Shown: in pieces, positions 10,064 through 21,223 of the stretch
Numbering within the stretch: the stretch's first letter is position 1
How the letters are laid out: each line of letters starts with the position of its first letter
Notes under the pieces: generated by a model
Told to the model about the DNA's origin: nothing
Database searches by the model: none
Seen by the model: only the letters and a program-made list of their open reading frames with translations
Assembly: GCA_002162095.1 (NCBI GenBank)
Contig: CP021424.1
Location: forward strand, 1,984,001-2,048,000
Length of the DNA stretch: 64,000 bases
From: Armatimonadetes bacterium Uphvl-Ar2
GTDB lineage: Bacteria > Armatimonadota > Fimbriimonadia > Fimbriimonadales > Fimbriimonadaceae
Direction: 5' to 3'
Program-made: the position numbers and the translations under genes

Positions 10064-10876
10064 GTGCGCCCGATCACTCTCACTCGCCGTATCGCCTTCA
10101 GTGCCGGGCACCGCTATTGGGATCCTGCGCTGGATGCCGAGGGGAATCGTCAGCGCTTTGGGCGGTGGGCCAGCCCCTACAACCACGGCCACAACTACGT
10201 GCTGTGGGTGAGCGCCGCCGGCCCGGTGGACCCCGCCAACGGCATGGTGGTGAACATCAAGTGGATTGACGACGTGCTGCAAGAGCGCATCGTGGCCCGG
10301 TGCGATCAGCGCAGCCTAAACGACGAAGTGCCCCCGTTCGACACCACGCCCCCTTCGGTAGAGAACCTCCTCGCCTGGATGGCCCGCGAACTCCAAGACC
10401 TGCCGGGCGGCGTCCAGCTCACGGCCCTCAAACTCGAAGAAACCCCGCTGCTCTACGGCGAATGGACCCCCGAAATGACCTCAATCACTCGCACCTACGA
10501 ATTTGCCGCTAGCCACCGGCTCCATGTCCCCACGCTGTCGCCCGAAGAGAATGTGCGGCTGTTCGGCAAGTGCAACCATCCCCACGGCCACGGCCACAAC
10601 TACGTGCTGGAAGTATCGGTCTCGGCCCCGACCGACCCGGTGACGGGCATGAGCGTGAGCCTGGACGAACTCGACGCGGTGGTGGACCGAGAGATCGTGG
10701 ACCGCTACGACCACCGCAACCTGGACCTGGATGTGGAGGAACTGCAAGGCGGCCCCACCACGAGCGAGATCGTGGTGCAGGCCATCTTTGATCGGCTGGC
10801 CCCGGCGGTGCCGGGCAAGCTAGTGCGGTTGCGGCTCTTTGAAACCGCCCGCAACGTGTTCGAAGTCACTGCCTGA
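10064..10876 (+). CDS. Tandem 6-pyruvoyl-tetrahydropterin synthase fusion (QueD/PTPS superfamily)
   Basis: A 270-residue protein containing two PTPS domains head to tail, each about 130 residues. PTPS/QueD enzymes bind zinc with three His and convert dihydroneopterin triphosphate to a pterin or deazapurine precursor. The C-terminal copy is complete: His151, catalytic Cys170 in FGKCNHPHGHGHNY, and zinc His176 and His178, close to the animal-type PTPS signature. The N-terminal copy keeps the zinc histidines (His16, His41, His43) but has Trp35 where Cys170 aligns, so it probably cannot catalyse the usual reaction. GTG 10064 lies two bases after the permease gene. Whether it serves queuosine, biopterin or another pterin pathway cannot be told from context. 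Confidence 0.88.
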   Translation: MRPITLTRRIAFSAGHRYWDPALDAEGNRQRFGRWASPYNHGHNYVLWVSAAGPVDPANGMVVNIKWIDDVLQERIVARCDQRSLNDEVPPFDTTPPSVENLLAWMARELQDLPGGVQLTALKLEETPLLYGEWTPEMTSITRTYEFAASHRLHVPTLSPEENVRLFGKCNHPHGHGHNYVLEVSVSAPTDPVTGMSVSLDELDAVVDREIVDRYDHRNLDLDVEELQGGPTTSEIVVQAIFDRLAPAVPGKLVRLRLFETARNVFEVTA

Positions 10877-10884
10877 AGCGCGCT

Positions 10885-11412
10885 TCAGTTCATGGTCGTG
10901 CCGAACTCTTCGAACACCGGCAAGTAGAACGCCCATTCGTCGTTCTGCATGGCCTTCATGTACTTGGGCAGGCTGAGGTACGGCACAAAATGGGGCCGCC
11001 GAGGGACCTTTTTCAGCTTCATGTTGGCCTGCTGGGGCGTCTTGTCGCCCTTCTTCAGGTTGCACTTGCGGCAGCAGGTCACCAGGTTTTCCCAGGTGTG
11101 CGGGCCGCCGCACCAGCGCGGCACCACGTGGTCCAGCGTCAGGTCCTTGCGGCTGCCGCAGTACTGGCAGGTGTAGAGGTCGCGCGCCAAGATGGAGTGC
11201 CGCGAAAGCCGCAATTGGGGCATCGGCCGCTTGACCATGTAGCGCATGCGCACGATGCTGGGGCTGACAATGGTGCCCCGGCTGGTGCGGATCGGCTGGT
11301 CGTGCTCGTGCAGGATTTCCGCCTTGCCCAGCAGCACCAACGAGACCGCCCGGCTGACGTTGCAGACGTTCAGCGGTTCGTAGTTCGCGTTCAAAAGTAA
11401 GACCTCAGCCAT
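10885..11412 (-). CDS. HNH endonuclease family protein
   Basis: A 175-residue protein with a C-terminal HNH nuclease core: [22 protein letters not shown] followed by [21 protein letters not shown]. It includes both CxxC zinc pairs, the catalytic His in DHVVPR, and the Asn of WENLV. The N-terminal part, [30 protein letters not shown], is the conserved cap of a widespread small bacterial HNH family often found in single copy outside mobile elements. It converges with the pterin synthase gene (8-bp gap). Biological role is not established; housekeeping context argues against a restriction or homing function. Confidence 0.88.
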   Translation of the reverse strand: MAEVLLLNANYEPLNVCNVSRAVSLVLLGKAEILHEHDQPIRTSRGTIVSPSIVRMRYMVKRPMPQLRLSRHSILARDLYTCQYCGSRKDLTLDHVVPRWCGGPHTWENLVTCCRKCNLKKGDKTPQQANMKLKKVPRRPHFVPYLSLPKYMKAMQNDEWAFYLPVFEEFGTTMN

Positions 11413-11710
11413 GGCGGACCCCCCGGCGCCAATAGCGAGGCCCGTCGGTCACAGACAGACGGGCCCGAGGCGAACGGCGGCAACGAGACGGTATGACCGT
11501 ATCGGACCACAGCGGTGGACGCATCCTCCTTTCCTCGATTTGCCAACGTTTTGGCGCCATCATGGTATTCAGACGTACGGAAGCGCCCGTTGGGCGCAAT
11601 CTTTACAAAACCTTTACGAAGAGGTCCGCAAAAAGCACGGCGGGAGTTCCGGGGGCGGGGTTTGTGTGCTACGATGATGGGAGATTTTCACCACGGATGG
11701 GATTTTGACG
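11413..11710. other. Intergenic region between HNH gene and murA
   Basis: About 300 bp without a convincing gene, between divergently transcribed genes. It contains a short GC hairpin at 11583-11597 (GCGCCC GTT GGGCGC) and a possible murA -10, TACGAT, about 35 bases before the start. I see no recognisable RNA. Confidence 0.5.
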
Positions 11711-12976
11711 ATGAATGTCTTGAAGATTGACGGTGGCGCACCCCTGGTGGGGAGCGTGGCGGTGGGCGGAAGCAAGAACGCTTCGCTGGCGATTTTGGCG
11801 AGTTTGCCCCTGATTGACGGCGTAACGGAACTGGCAAATCTGCCTAACATCAGCGACGTTCGCACTAAGTTGGAATTGTTGCGCGAGTTTGGGGCCGAGG
11901 TGACGTGGAATGGCAGTACCTGCACCATCGACACCCGCCACCTGCATTACTTTGAGCCGAGCGACGCCCACGTGCGGCGCATTCGCACCTCGTTCTATCT
12001 CCTCGGTCCGCTGCTCACTCGCTTTGGCAAGGCGCGCCTGCCCATGCCGGGCGGCTGCGACATCGGCGACCGCAAGGTGGACTTCCATCTCAAGGCACTC
12101 GCCAGCATGGGGGCCCCGGTGGACACCGATAACGCGGTGTACTCCGTCGCCAGCGACAGCCTGCACGGCGAATACATTTATCTCGATTTTCCGAGTGCCG
12201 GGGCCACCCAGCACCTCATGGCGACGGCCTGCCGCACACCCGGCCAGACCGTGATTGACAACGCGGCCATGGAGCCCGAGGTCACTCAACTCGCGGCCTT
12301 TTTGCAGGGTGCGGGCGCGCGCATCGAAGGTGCGGGCACCAACAAGATCACCGTAACCGGCGTGGACCACATGGGTGACAACCGCTTCCGCATTCCGGCG
12401 GACCGCATCCAGGTGGGGACGTACCTGCTGGCCGGGGCGATCACCAAGGGGCGCGTGACGTGTACCGAAATCTTGCCCGAATACCAAGCGGCCCTGGTGA
12501 CCAAACTCAAGGAAATGGGCGCGGAGGTCGAGGTGACGAGTGATTCCGTCACCGTCGGGGCGACGGGACGCCTGAAGGCGGCCGAAGTCGTCACCTTGCC
12601 GTACCCGGGCTTTGCCACCGACATGCAGCAGACCATGGTGGCCGTGATGGCCCTGGCCGACGGCACGAGCGAAGTGGACGAGACGATTTACGAACGCCGC
12701 ACCGGCCACGTGAACCAGCTGAATCGCATGGGCGCGAACATCAAGACCAGTGGCAGCCGCACGATCATCCGGGGCGTGGAACGTCTGCAGGGTGCGGTGG
12801 TGGAAGCCAGCGACTTGCGCGCAGGCGCCGCTCTCGTTTTGGCCGGCCTGGCCGCCGAAGGGACCACGCAAGTGCACAATGTGCACTACATCGACCGGGG
12901 CTATGAGGACTTTGAAGCAACCCTCAATAGTCTGGGGGCGTCAGTAGAGAGGCTGTCGGACACGGCCAACGTTTAG
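11711..12976 (+). CDS. murA: UDP-N-acetylglucosamine 1-carboxyvinyltransferase
   Basis: MurA transfers enolpyruvate from PEP to UDP-GlcNAc, the first committed step of peptidoglycan synthesis. The 421-residue protein has the invariant N-terminal Lys-Asn of GGSKNASLA and the active-site loop PMPGGCDIGDRKVDFHL, with Cys116 as the fosfomycin-reactive cysteine, so it should be of the fosfomycin-sensitive type. The C-terminal loop around YERRTGHVNQLNRMGANI is also intact. ATG 11711 is preferred over an in-frame TTG two codons earlier. It is followed 27 bp later by mreB, a natural cell-wall grouping. Confidence 0.96.
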   Translation: MNVLKIDGGAPLVGSVAVGGSKNASLAILASLPLIDGVTELANLPNISDVRTKLELLREFGAEVTWNGSTCTIDTRHLHYFEPSDAHVRRIRTSFYLLGPLLTRFGKARLPMPGGCDIGDRKVDFHLKALASMGAPVDTDNAVYSVASDSLHGEYIYLDFPSAGATQHLMATACRTPGQTVIDNAAMEPEVTQLAAFLQGAGARIEGAGTNKITVTGVDHMGDNRFRIPADRIQVGTYLLAGAITKGRVTCTEILPEYQAALVTKLKEMGAEVEVTSDSVTVGATGRLKAAEVVTLPYPGFATDMQQTMVAVMALADGTSEVDETIYERRTGHVNQLNRMGANIKTSGSRTIIRGVERLQGAVVEASDLRAGAALVLAGLAAEGTTQVHNVHYIDRGYEDFEATLNSLGASVERLSDTANV

Positions 12977-13003
12977 GCCCGTGTCACAATAGCAGTTCCC
13001 ACC

Positions 13004-14016
13004 TTGAAATTTGCTGCTGAAATCGGAATTGACCTCGGTACGGCCAACCTGCTCGTTTACCGTCGAGGGAAGGGCATTGTCCTGAATGAGCCCACCGTGG
13101 TGGCCATTTCGACAAACACCAAAACGGTCCTTGCCGTAGGGAACGAAGCCCGCGAGATGCTGGGCAAAACCCCTGGCAACATCCAAGCCGTGCGCCCGAT
13201 GAAGGATGGGGTCATTGCGGACTACACCGTCACGATGAAGATGATGGAGCACATCCGCAAGAAGGTGGTGGGGGCTGGCAGATGTTCCCGCCGACCGCCC
13301 TGATTTGCGTGCCCAGCGGGGTGACCAACGTGGAGCGCCGCGCCGTGTGCAAGGCCGCGCGCGAGGCCGGTTTTGGCCGCGCCATGACGATTGAAGAGCC
13401 CATGGCCGCGGCCATTGGATGCGGTTTGCCGATTGCCAATCCGGGCGGCAACATGATCGTGGATATCGGCGGGGGCACCACCGATATCGCGGTGATTAGT
13501 CTCGGCGGCATCGTGCTAAGCCAAAGCCTGCGGGTGGGTGGCAACAAACTGGACGACGCCATTGTCCGGCACATCAAGAACACGTACAACTTGCTGATCG
13601 GCGACGCCACCGCCGAAGAGATCAAGATGCGGATCGGCACCGCCTATCCCATTGATCCCGAGCTGACCATGAACGTGCGAGGCCGCGATCTCGTCGCCGG
13701 CCTACCTCGAACGTTGGAAGTCTCGAGCGAGGAAGTGCGCGCAGCCCTGAGCGAACCCGTGCGCTTGATTGCCGAGAAGGTGTGCGCGGTGCTGGAAGAT
13801 ACTCCGCCGGAACTCTCCAGCGACATCATCGAGCGGGGGATTACCCTGACTGGGGGCGGGGCATTGCTTCGCGGCCTTGATCAGCTTTTGCAGCGGGTGA
13901 CCGACGTGCCCGTGAAGGTGGCGGAGAACGCGCTGAACAGTGTGGCCATTGGTTGTGGCCGGGCACTGGAAGAACTGGATGCCATCGAAAAATCGGCGGC
14001 GGTAACCTACGAGTGA
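13004..14016 (+). pseudogene. mreB: Rod-shape-determining protein MreB, frameshifted by one base
   Basis: Actin-like ATPase that organises lateral wall synthesis. The TTG start gives [19 protein letters not shown] with phosphate-1 motif GIDLGTAN. The frame then runs to HIRKKVVG, after which the expected [25 protein letters not shown] is in the next frame. The break is in a run of five G at 13270-13274; six G would give one protein of 337 residues, the normal length. Phosphate-2 (MIVDIGGGTTDIAVI), the adenosine motif (ITLTGGGALLRGLD) and the C-terminus are intact. Because mreB is usually essential in rod-shaped cells, a base-call error is more likely than decay. It lies in an operon-like array after murA. 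Confidence 0.9.
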
Positions 14017-14507
14017 TGCGCGCGGTCACCCTTGTTGTCTTGGGCCTGGTCGGCGGGTTGGCATCGGCAGCACCGCTTCGCCACGATGCCATGACCCAGG
14101 TGATGAACCGAGTGGACAAAGCCGTGCGCGTGGTGCTGAAGGTGGATGGGACCCCAACGGCTCGAACTGGCCAAGCCCGCGCCGCGACTCGTGCGGAGAT
14201 GGTGGCCGAATTTGACCGCATCATGACCCTGGCGCGACCTCGTTTTCGTGGGCGTCCGATCCGCCAGGCCGTGGACCAGCCATTGATTGACAGCCGGAAC
14301 CCGGCCCCCGAAACACGCGCCCAACTCAAGCGGTTGATCGAGTGGGGTTTTGTCGGCCCGGTGTCCCCGTTGGCTGCCGATCCCTCTCAAACGCTAACCC
14401 CCCAGCAGTTTGGGGATGCGCTGGGCTATTTCATGACCCGGCTGGCGGACGTGACGCACACTTACGACCCGCGTTTTTCCCCGGCCAATTTGTCCAACGA
14501 CGACTAA
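14016..14507 (+). CDS. Secreted protein with S-layer-homology-like C-terminal segment
   Basis: A 163-residue product whose ATG overlaps the mreB stop (TGATG). The start MRAVTLVVLGLVGGLASAAPL is a cleavable signal peptide. Residues around 100-150, LKRLIEWGFVGPVSP through LTPQQFGDALGYF, resemble the pattern of S-layer homology modules: a helix, a Gly-turn and a T-x-x-[EQ]-x-x-x-x-L helix. That likeness is weak and from reading only. Translational coupling to mreB suggests an envelope role. No enzyme motif is seen. Confidence 0.72.
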   Translation: MRAVTLVVLGLVGGLASAAPLRHDAMTQVMNRVDKAVRVVLKVDGTPTARTGQARAATRAEMVAEFDRIMTLARPRFRGRPIRQAVDQPLIDSRNPAPETRAQLKRLIEWGFVGPVSPLAADPSQTLTPQQFGDALGYFMTRLADVTHTYDPRFSPANLSNDD

Positions 14508-14522
14508 GTTCAAGCGAGCGTT

Positions 14523-16030
14523 GTGCCGACACTTATTGTGTTGGCTGATTCCTCATCCCGAACGCCGGACCCGTTGTGGTCTCTTTTTGAACTCAGTTCC
14601 TTACCTGTTCTGGGCTTGCAGGCGTTCTTGGGCACCACCCTGGAGCGCGTGGCGGTGGTTTTTGGGGCCAGCGGAGCCACGATCTTCTTAGACAATGGCG
14701 ATGGCGTTTTCGGCTTGGTGGCCAAGACGGGCGCCCTTGCGCAGATTCCGTTGGGAGCGGTTGTTGAGGTGGATTACGGCCTGGCCGGTCATGCCATCGC
14801 CACTCGCAAGTCGCTGATTGTGGATGACCGTGTCGCCGAAAACGTGGCCGGACGGCACCGAGCCGATGTGGCCAGCGCTCTGATTGTGCCCCTGATGAAT
14901 GGGAACCAGGCCGTAGGCGTGCTCAACCTTTCCCGGAGCACCGAGGAGTCCGCATTTGGTGCCGAAGACCTCGCCAAGGCCGAAGCTGTGGCGCACACCA
15001 TTGCCCTGGCGATTACCAATGCCAAGCTGGTGGCACAAACCCAAGCGGCTTTGCAAGAAGCGCAGAACCGCCACGAAACCCTGCGCGGGGTGCTGGACAG
15101 CGTGGGCAGTGCCGTGATGGTGATTGACCGCGACAACCAGATTCTGGACCGCAACAAGCGCTCTGATGAGATGCTGGCCAGCGTGGCCAAGACGGAAGAC
15201 TTTAAGGAAGCCGTGCAGCAAATGACGTCGCTGAGCCGCCAAGGGGATTCACTCCGCACGGCCAAGGTTTATGATAGCCGAAGCGACCGAACTTGGACTA
15301 TGCACGCGGTTCCTTTGAGTGATGGCAGCACAGTTCTCACCATTGAGGAGATCACGGATTTTGTCCGCTCGCAGTCCGAAATTGGTCGAGTAAGACGCCT
15401 CGCCGAGATTGGCCAAATGACAGCGGCCATTGCTCATGAGATTCGCAATCCGCTCACGGGTATTCGCTCGGCGGGGCAGATGATCCAATCCAGCCCGGAT
15501 TTGGCCGAAGAACTCGGCGCGGTGGTGATGGAAGAAGCTGAGCGTCTGAATAAGCTCTGCGATAATTTCTTAGACTTTGCGCGGCCGGTACACTTGGAGG
15601 TCCGCCCGGCCAGCCTCATCGCTATCGCCCAGCGGGTGGAGCGACTGGAGGCCCCCAGCTTTGCCGAAGAGGGCAAGCATCTGGTGTTCCGCTACGAAGG
15701 CGAGACGCCGCTCATCCTGCTGGATGACCACCGCGTGGAGCAGGTGATGCTGAACCTGTTGCGCAATGCCCGTGAGGCGAGCGCCCCGGACCAATTTGTG
15801 GAAGTCACCATCCGATCGACGGGCTTCTCCGTGGCTGACCACGGTGTGGGGATGACCAGCGAACAGCAAAGCATGTTGTTCTCGCCGTTCTTCACCACCA
15901 AACCCCACGGCACCGGTCTGGGCTTGACCAATGTTCGAAAGATTGTGGACGCGCACGGAGGCACCTTGAGTGTGAAGAGCGCGCCGGGCGAGGGCACCGC
16001 CTTTGAAGTGTCGTTTTCTAGGAGATCCGC

Positions 16031-16034
<4 letters not shown>
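14523..16034 (+). CDS. GAF-PAS sensor histidine kinase (NtrB-like)
   Basis: A 503-residue protein without clear membrane helices, so probably a cytoplasmic sensor. In order: a GAF domain (about residues 30-170, with YGLAGHAIATRKSLIVDD), a coiled-coil linker, a PAS-like domain (about 185-280, beginning LDSVGSAVMVIDRDNQILDRN), a HisKA domain with phosphoacceptor His305 in AHEIRNPLTGIRSAG, and a HATPase domain with the N box LLRNAREAS, G1 VADHGVGM and G2 HGTGLGL. GTG 14523 is the start. Its stop overlaps the start of the response regulator, so the two form a two-component pair. The signal is unknown. Confidence 0.92.
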
Positions 16035-18580
<2,546 letters not shown>

Positions 18581-18604
18581 GCGATCTGCCTTAGGCAAAG
18601 AAAA

Positions 18605-18640
18605 TCCCCTCACCGGCCGCGGCCTGTAGGGGAATTCTTG
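18605..18640. terminator. Bidirectional hairpin between convergent ahcY and acyl-CoA dehydrogenase genes
   Basis: TCCCCT (18605-18610) pairs with AGGGGA (18628-18633) around an inner GGCC-GC-GGCC stem. T-rich sequence follows on the plus strand and A-rich sequence precedes it, so it can serve both directions. Confidence 0.8.
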
Positions 18641-18656
18641 TTTTGCTTACCCGGGG

Positions 18657-20231
18657 TTAGGAGGGTCGGCGCGTTTCGTAGAGGCGGCGGGCCAGGGGTT
18701 CGGTGTGGCCGGGGCGCGGGGCGGGAAGCGCCACCGCCTCGCCCAAAACCCGCTGAGCAAATATCGCCGCGCGGGGCTGCGCCCAGTTCAAGAACCGGTC
18801 ATAACACATCTGCCCATATTCGCCTTCTTGCTGCGCGCGCAGGCGGGCGCTCTGTTCGGCAAAGGTGAGAATGAGCAAGTCGCTGCACGCCCCCAGGATC
18901 TCCTGGTTCTTGTCGAACTTGGCCATGGTGCGGCCCGCGAGTTCGGAGATAAACGAATCTCCGGCCGCCTTGGCGCCGTCGCCGAGCTTGCGCACCAGGC
19001 GGTCGGCCAAGAAGATGCGGTTGATTTCATTGGTGCCCTCGTAGATGCGGCTCACGCGGGCGTCACGGTAGATGCGGGCCACCGGGAACTCCTCGGTGAA
19101 TCCATAGCCACCGTAGACCTGGATGCAGTCGTCCACGATGGCGGCTTCGGCTTCGGTGGTGAACACCTTGCACGCCGAGCACTCAATCGCATACTCCTCG
19201 GCGGCCTTGCGGTTGCCGTCCGGGGTGCCACCCATGGTTTCGAACGCGCGGTCAATGTTGGCCCCGGTGCGGTAGAGCATCGCCTCGGCCACAAAGTAGA
19301 ACATCGCCATGTCGGCAAATTTCTGCTGAATGAGACCGAATTCGGCGATGGGCTGGCCGAACTGCTTGCGATCCTGGGCGTAACCTGAGGCGTGCATGAT
19401 GGCCTGGCGCGCCGGGCCCATGCTCATGGCCCCCAGCTTAAACCGCCCGATGTTGAGGGCATTGAACGCCACCTGGTGGCCCTTGCCAATCTCGTGGAGC
19501 ACGTTCTCGGCGGGGACCTCAGCGTTCTCCAAAATCACGCGGGCCGTGCTGCTACCCTTGAGGCCCATCTTGTGCTCCTCGCGGCTGATGGAGACGCCCG
19601 GCATGGATTTCTCGACCAGGAAGGCCGTGACGTGCTCGCCGTCCACCTTGGCCATCACCAAGAAGAAGTCAGCCCATTGCGCGTTGCTGATCCACATCTT
19701 GGTGCCGTTCAGCACGTAGTGGTCGCCGCGCTTTTCGGCTCGGGTGGTCATGGAAAGGGCATCCGTGCCGCTGTTGGGTTCGCTGAGACAGTACGCGCCA
19801 ATCCATTCACCGCTGGTCAGCCGGGGCAGGTATTGCGCCTTCTGCGCGTCCGTGCCAAACAGGGTAAGGCCCAGCTGGCTGATGCCGCTGGTGATGCCGT
19901 AGGTGACGCTAAACGCGGCATCGAGCGACATGAATTCCAAGATGCGCGCGGCGAGGTTCTTGCCCAGGCCGAGCCCACCGTATTGGTCGCTGGCATCAAT
20001 GCCGCACAGGCCAAGGTCGCCCGCCTTGCGGATCAGGCTCGGCATCAGGCCGGGCTCTTGCTTTTCCAGTCGATCCACCAGCGGCAGCACCTCGTTGAGG
20101 CTAAATTGCTCCGCCGTTTCGATCATCAATCGCTCGTCGCTGCTGGTATCCGCGACGGTTGTAATGCGGGCGGGGGTCGTTCCAAAAAACGAGCCGCCCT
20201 GCTCCATCAATCCTTGTTCACTGATTGCCAC
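18657..20231 (-). CDS. Acyl-CoA dehydrogenase (VLCAD/FadE-like, with C-terminal extension)
   Basis: FAD enzyme catalysing the first step of fatty acyl-CoA beta-oxidation. The 524-residue product has the FAD/substrate motif GAYCLSEPNSGTDALSMTT, WISNAQWADFFLVMA, KQFGQPIAEFGLIQQKFADM and IQVYGGYGFTEEFPVARIYRDARV. The catalytic Glu is in RIYEGTNEINR. About 120 residues beyond the core domain, ending in PLARRLYETRRPS, resemble the extra C-terminal domain of very-long-chain type enzymes. GTG 20231 is chosen, with AGGA eight bases upstream. It stands alone between ahcY (convergent) and the LolA-like gene (divergent). Electron acceptor genes are not nearby. Confidence 0.93.
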   Translation of the reverse strand: MAISEQGLMEQGGSFFGTTPARITTVADTSSDERLMIETAEQFSLNEVLPLVDRLEKQEPGLMPSLIRKAGDLGLCGIDASDQYGGLGLGKNLAARILEFMSLDAAFSVTYGITSGISQLGLTLFGTDAQKAQYLPRLTSGEWIGAYCLSEPNSGTDALSMTTRAEKRGDHYVLNGTKMWISNAQWADFFLVMAKVDGEHVTAFLVEKSMPGVSISREEHKMGLKGSSTARVILENAEVPAENVLHEIGKGHQVAFNALNIGRFKLGAMSMGPARQAIMHASGYAQDRKQFGQPIAEFGLIQQKFADMAMFYFVAEAMLYRTGANIDRAFETMGGTPDGNRKAAEEYAIECSACKVFTTEAEAAIVDDCIQVYGGYGFTEEFPVARIYRDARVSRIYEGTNEINRIFLADRLVRKLGDGAKAAGDSFISELAGRTMAKFDKNQEILGACSDLLILTFAEQSARLRAQQEGEYGQMCYDRFLNWAQPRAAIFAQRVLGEAVALPAPRPGHTEPLARRLYETRRPS

Positions 20232-20321
20232 TTTGCGTTCCTAAGGGGCGTCTTCGTTGATCACCCCACGTCTGCTGAGAATAGTAGCGCGAAGACGGAA
20301 CTGATTGTCGGCTCTTTGGTG

Positions 20322-20327
20322 TAGAGT
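20322..20327 (+). promoter_or_regulatory. -10-like TAGAGT seven bases before ATG (possible leaderless start)
   Basis: TAGAGT ends seven bases before ATG 20335, the same geometry as at 5749, 28652 and 35170. No ribosome-binding site intervenes. Confidence 0.45.
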
Positions 20328-20334
20328 AGGACGC

Positions 20335-21168
20335 ATGAAGCGTCATTTGTTCGGGCGTGGCACTCTCCTGGCCCTTTCTCTGTTTGCGGCCGCCGGCGCG
20401 TGGGCGCAAGATGCCCCGGATCGCAGTGGTCTGGCAGACCTCGTGAAGCTATCGGAAACTTACTCCGCCATGCGCAACACGCGCTTCTTTATTGCGCGTT
20501 ACGACTTGATGGACCAGTTCGATAAGTCCCCGGCGGACTACACCACCGAACTCTGGTTTGCCGAGCCGGGCAAGTTCCGCATGACCTCCTACGAGGCGAT
20601 GGGCGGCGGGTTCCTCGCGGTTGCCGATGGCAAGACGTTGATGGTGGACGAACTGCAGGAGCGATTCCCGATTCGCATGCGCGAAGCCAAGAAGACTTTT
20701 ACGGACAGCGGGAACGAGTTTGGCCTCGGTCGCAATGGTTCCTACATCCTCACCCTTCTGGACGGCCCGGACGCGATCAAGGGTGCGTTCCGCGAGGATG
20801 CCGCCATCACGACGGAAAAGAGCGGGTCGCTGGTGATCATCACGGTCAAGAACAACAACGTGACCATCACTTTCCGCGCCGCTGAGGCGGGCGGCAAGAT
20901 GACCTTGCAAAGCGTGGAAACGGCGAGCCGCTCTGTGAACAACTTTGGCGATGTAAGCAACCTCCGCCGCGACGTGCTGGTGGAAACCGCCACCGGCGAG
21001 AAGTGGGATGCCTCGCTGCTGGAAGCCAAGGCTCCTGAGGGCCAGCAAGTGGTGGATGAGCGCACGGCGGCGGGCCGGGCGCAGCGCGGTGCGCTGGATC
21101 GCATGATTGAAGAAATGCTCCGCGAGCGTGAAGAAGGCGAAGGATCGGAGGACGGGAAGACCCGGTAA
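20335..21168 (+). CDS. Exported LolA-like protein
   Basis: A 277-residue protein with a clear signal peptide (MKRHLFGRGTLLALSLFAAAGAWAQ). The following region, with YDLMDQFDKSPADYTTELWFAEPGKFRMTSYEAMGGGFLAVADGKTLMVDE, has the strand-rich WF-x-x-PGKFR pattern of the LolA/LolB-like and DUF2092-type beta-barrel lipid-carrier fold. LolA ferries lipoproteins through the periplasm, but this could also be a paralogue of unknown cargo. The C-terminal 40 residues are charged and Arg/Glu rich. ATG 20335 is chosen because the signal peptide begins there. It diverges from the acyl-CoA dehydrogenase gene. Confidence 0.78.
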   Translation: MKRHLFGRGTLLALSLFAAAGAWAQDAPDRSGLADLVKLSETYSAMRNTRFFIARYDLMDQFDKSPADYTTELWFAEPGKFRMTSYEAMGGGFLAVADGKTLMVDELQERFPIRMREAKKTFTDSGNEFGLGRNGSYILTLLDGPDAIKGAFREDAAITTEKSGSLVIITVKNNNVTITFRAAEAGGKMTLQSVETASRSVNNFGDVSNLRRDVLVETATGEKWDASLLEAKAPEGQQVVDERTAAGRAQRGALDRMIEEMLREREEGEGSEDGKTR

Positions 21169-21223
21169 TCAACGTACCGGCTTGCTTGTGGCCCCCAGAG
21201 GGTGAAGTGAGCCGGAATGCCCG

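Noticed and set aside
11583-11597. GCGCCC-GTT-GGGCGC hairpin as terminator
   Set aside because: It lies between divergent genes with no transcript to end, and the T tract is weak.
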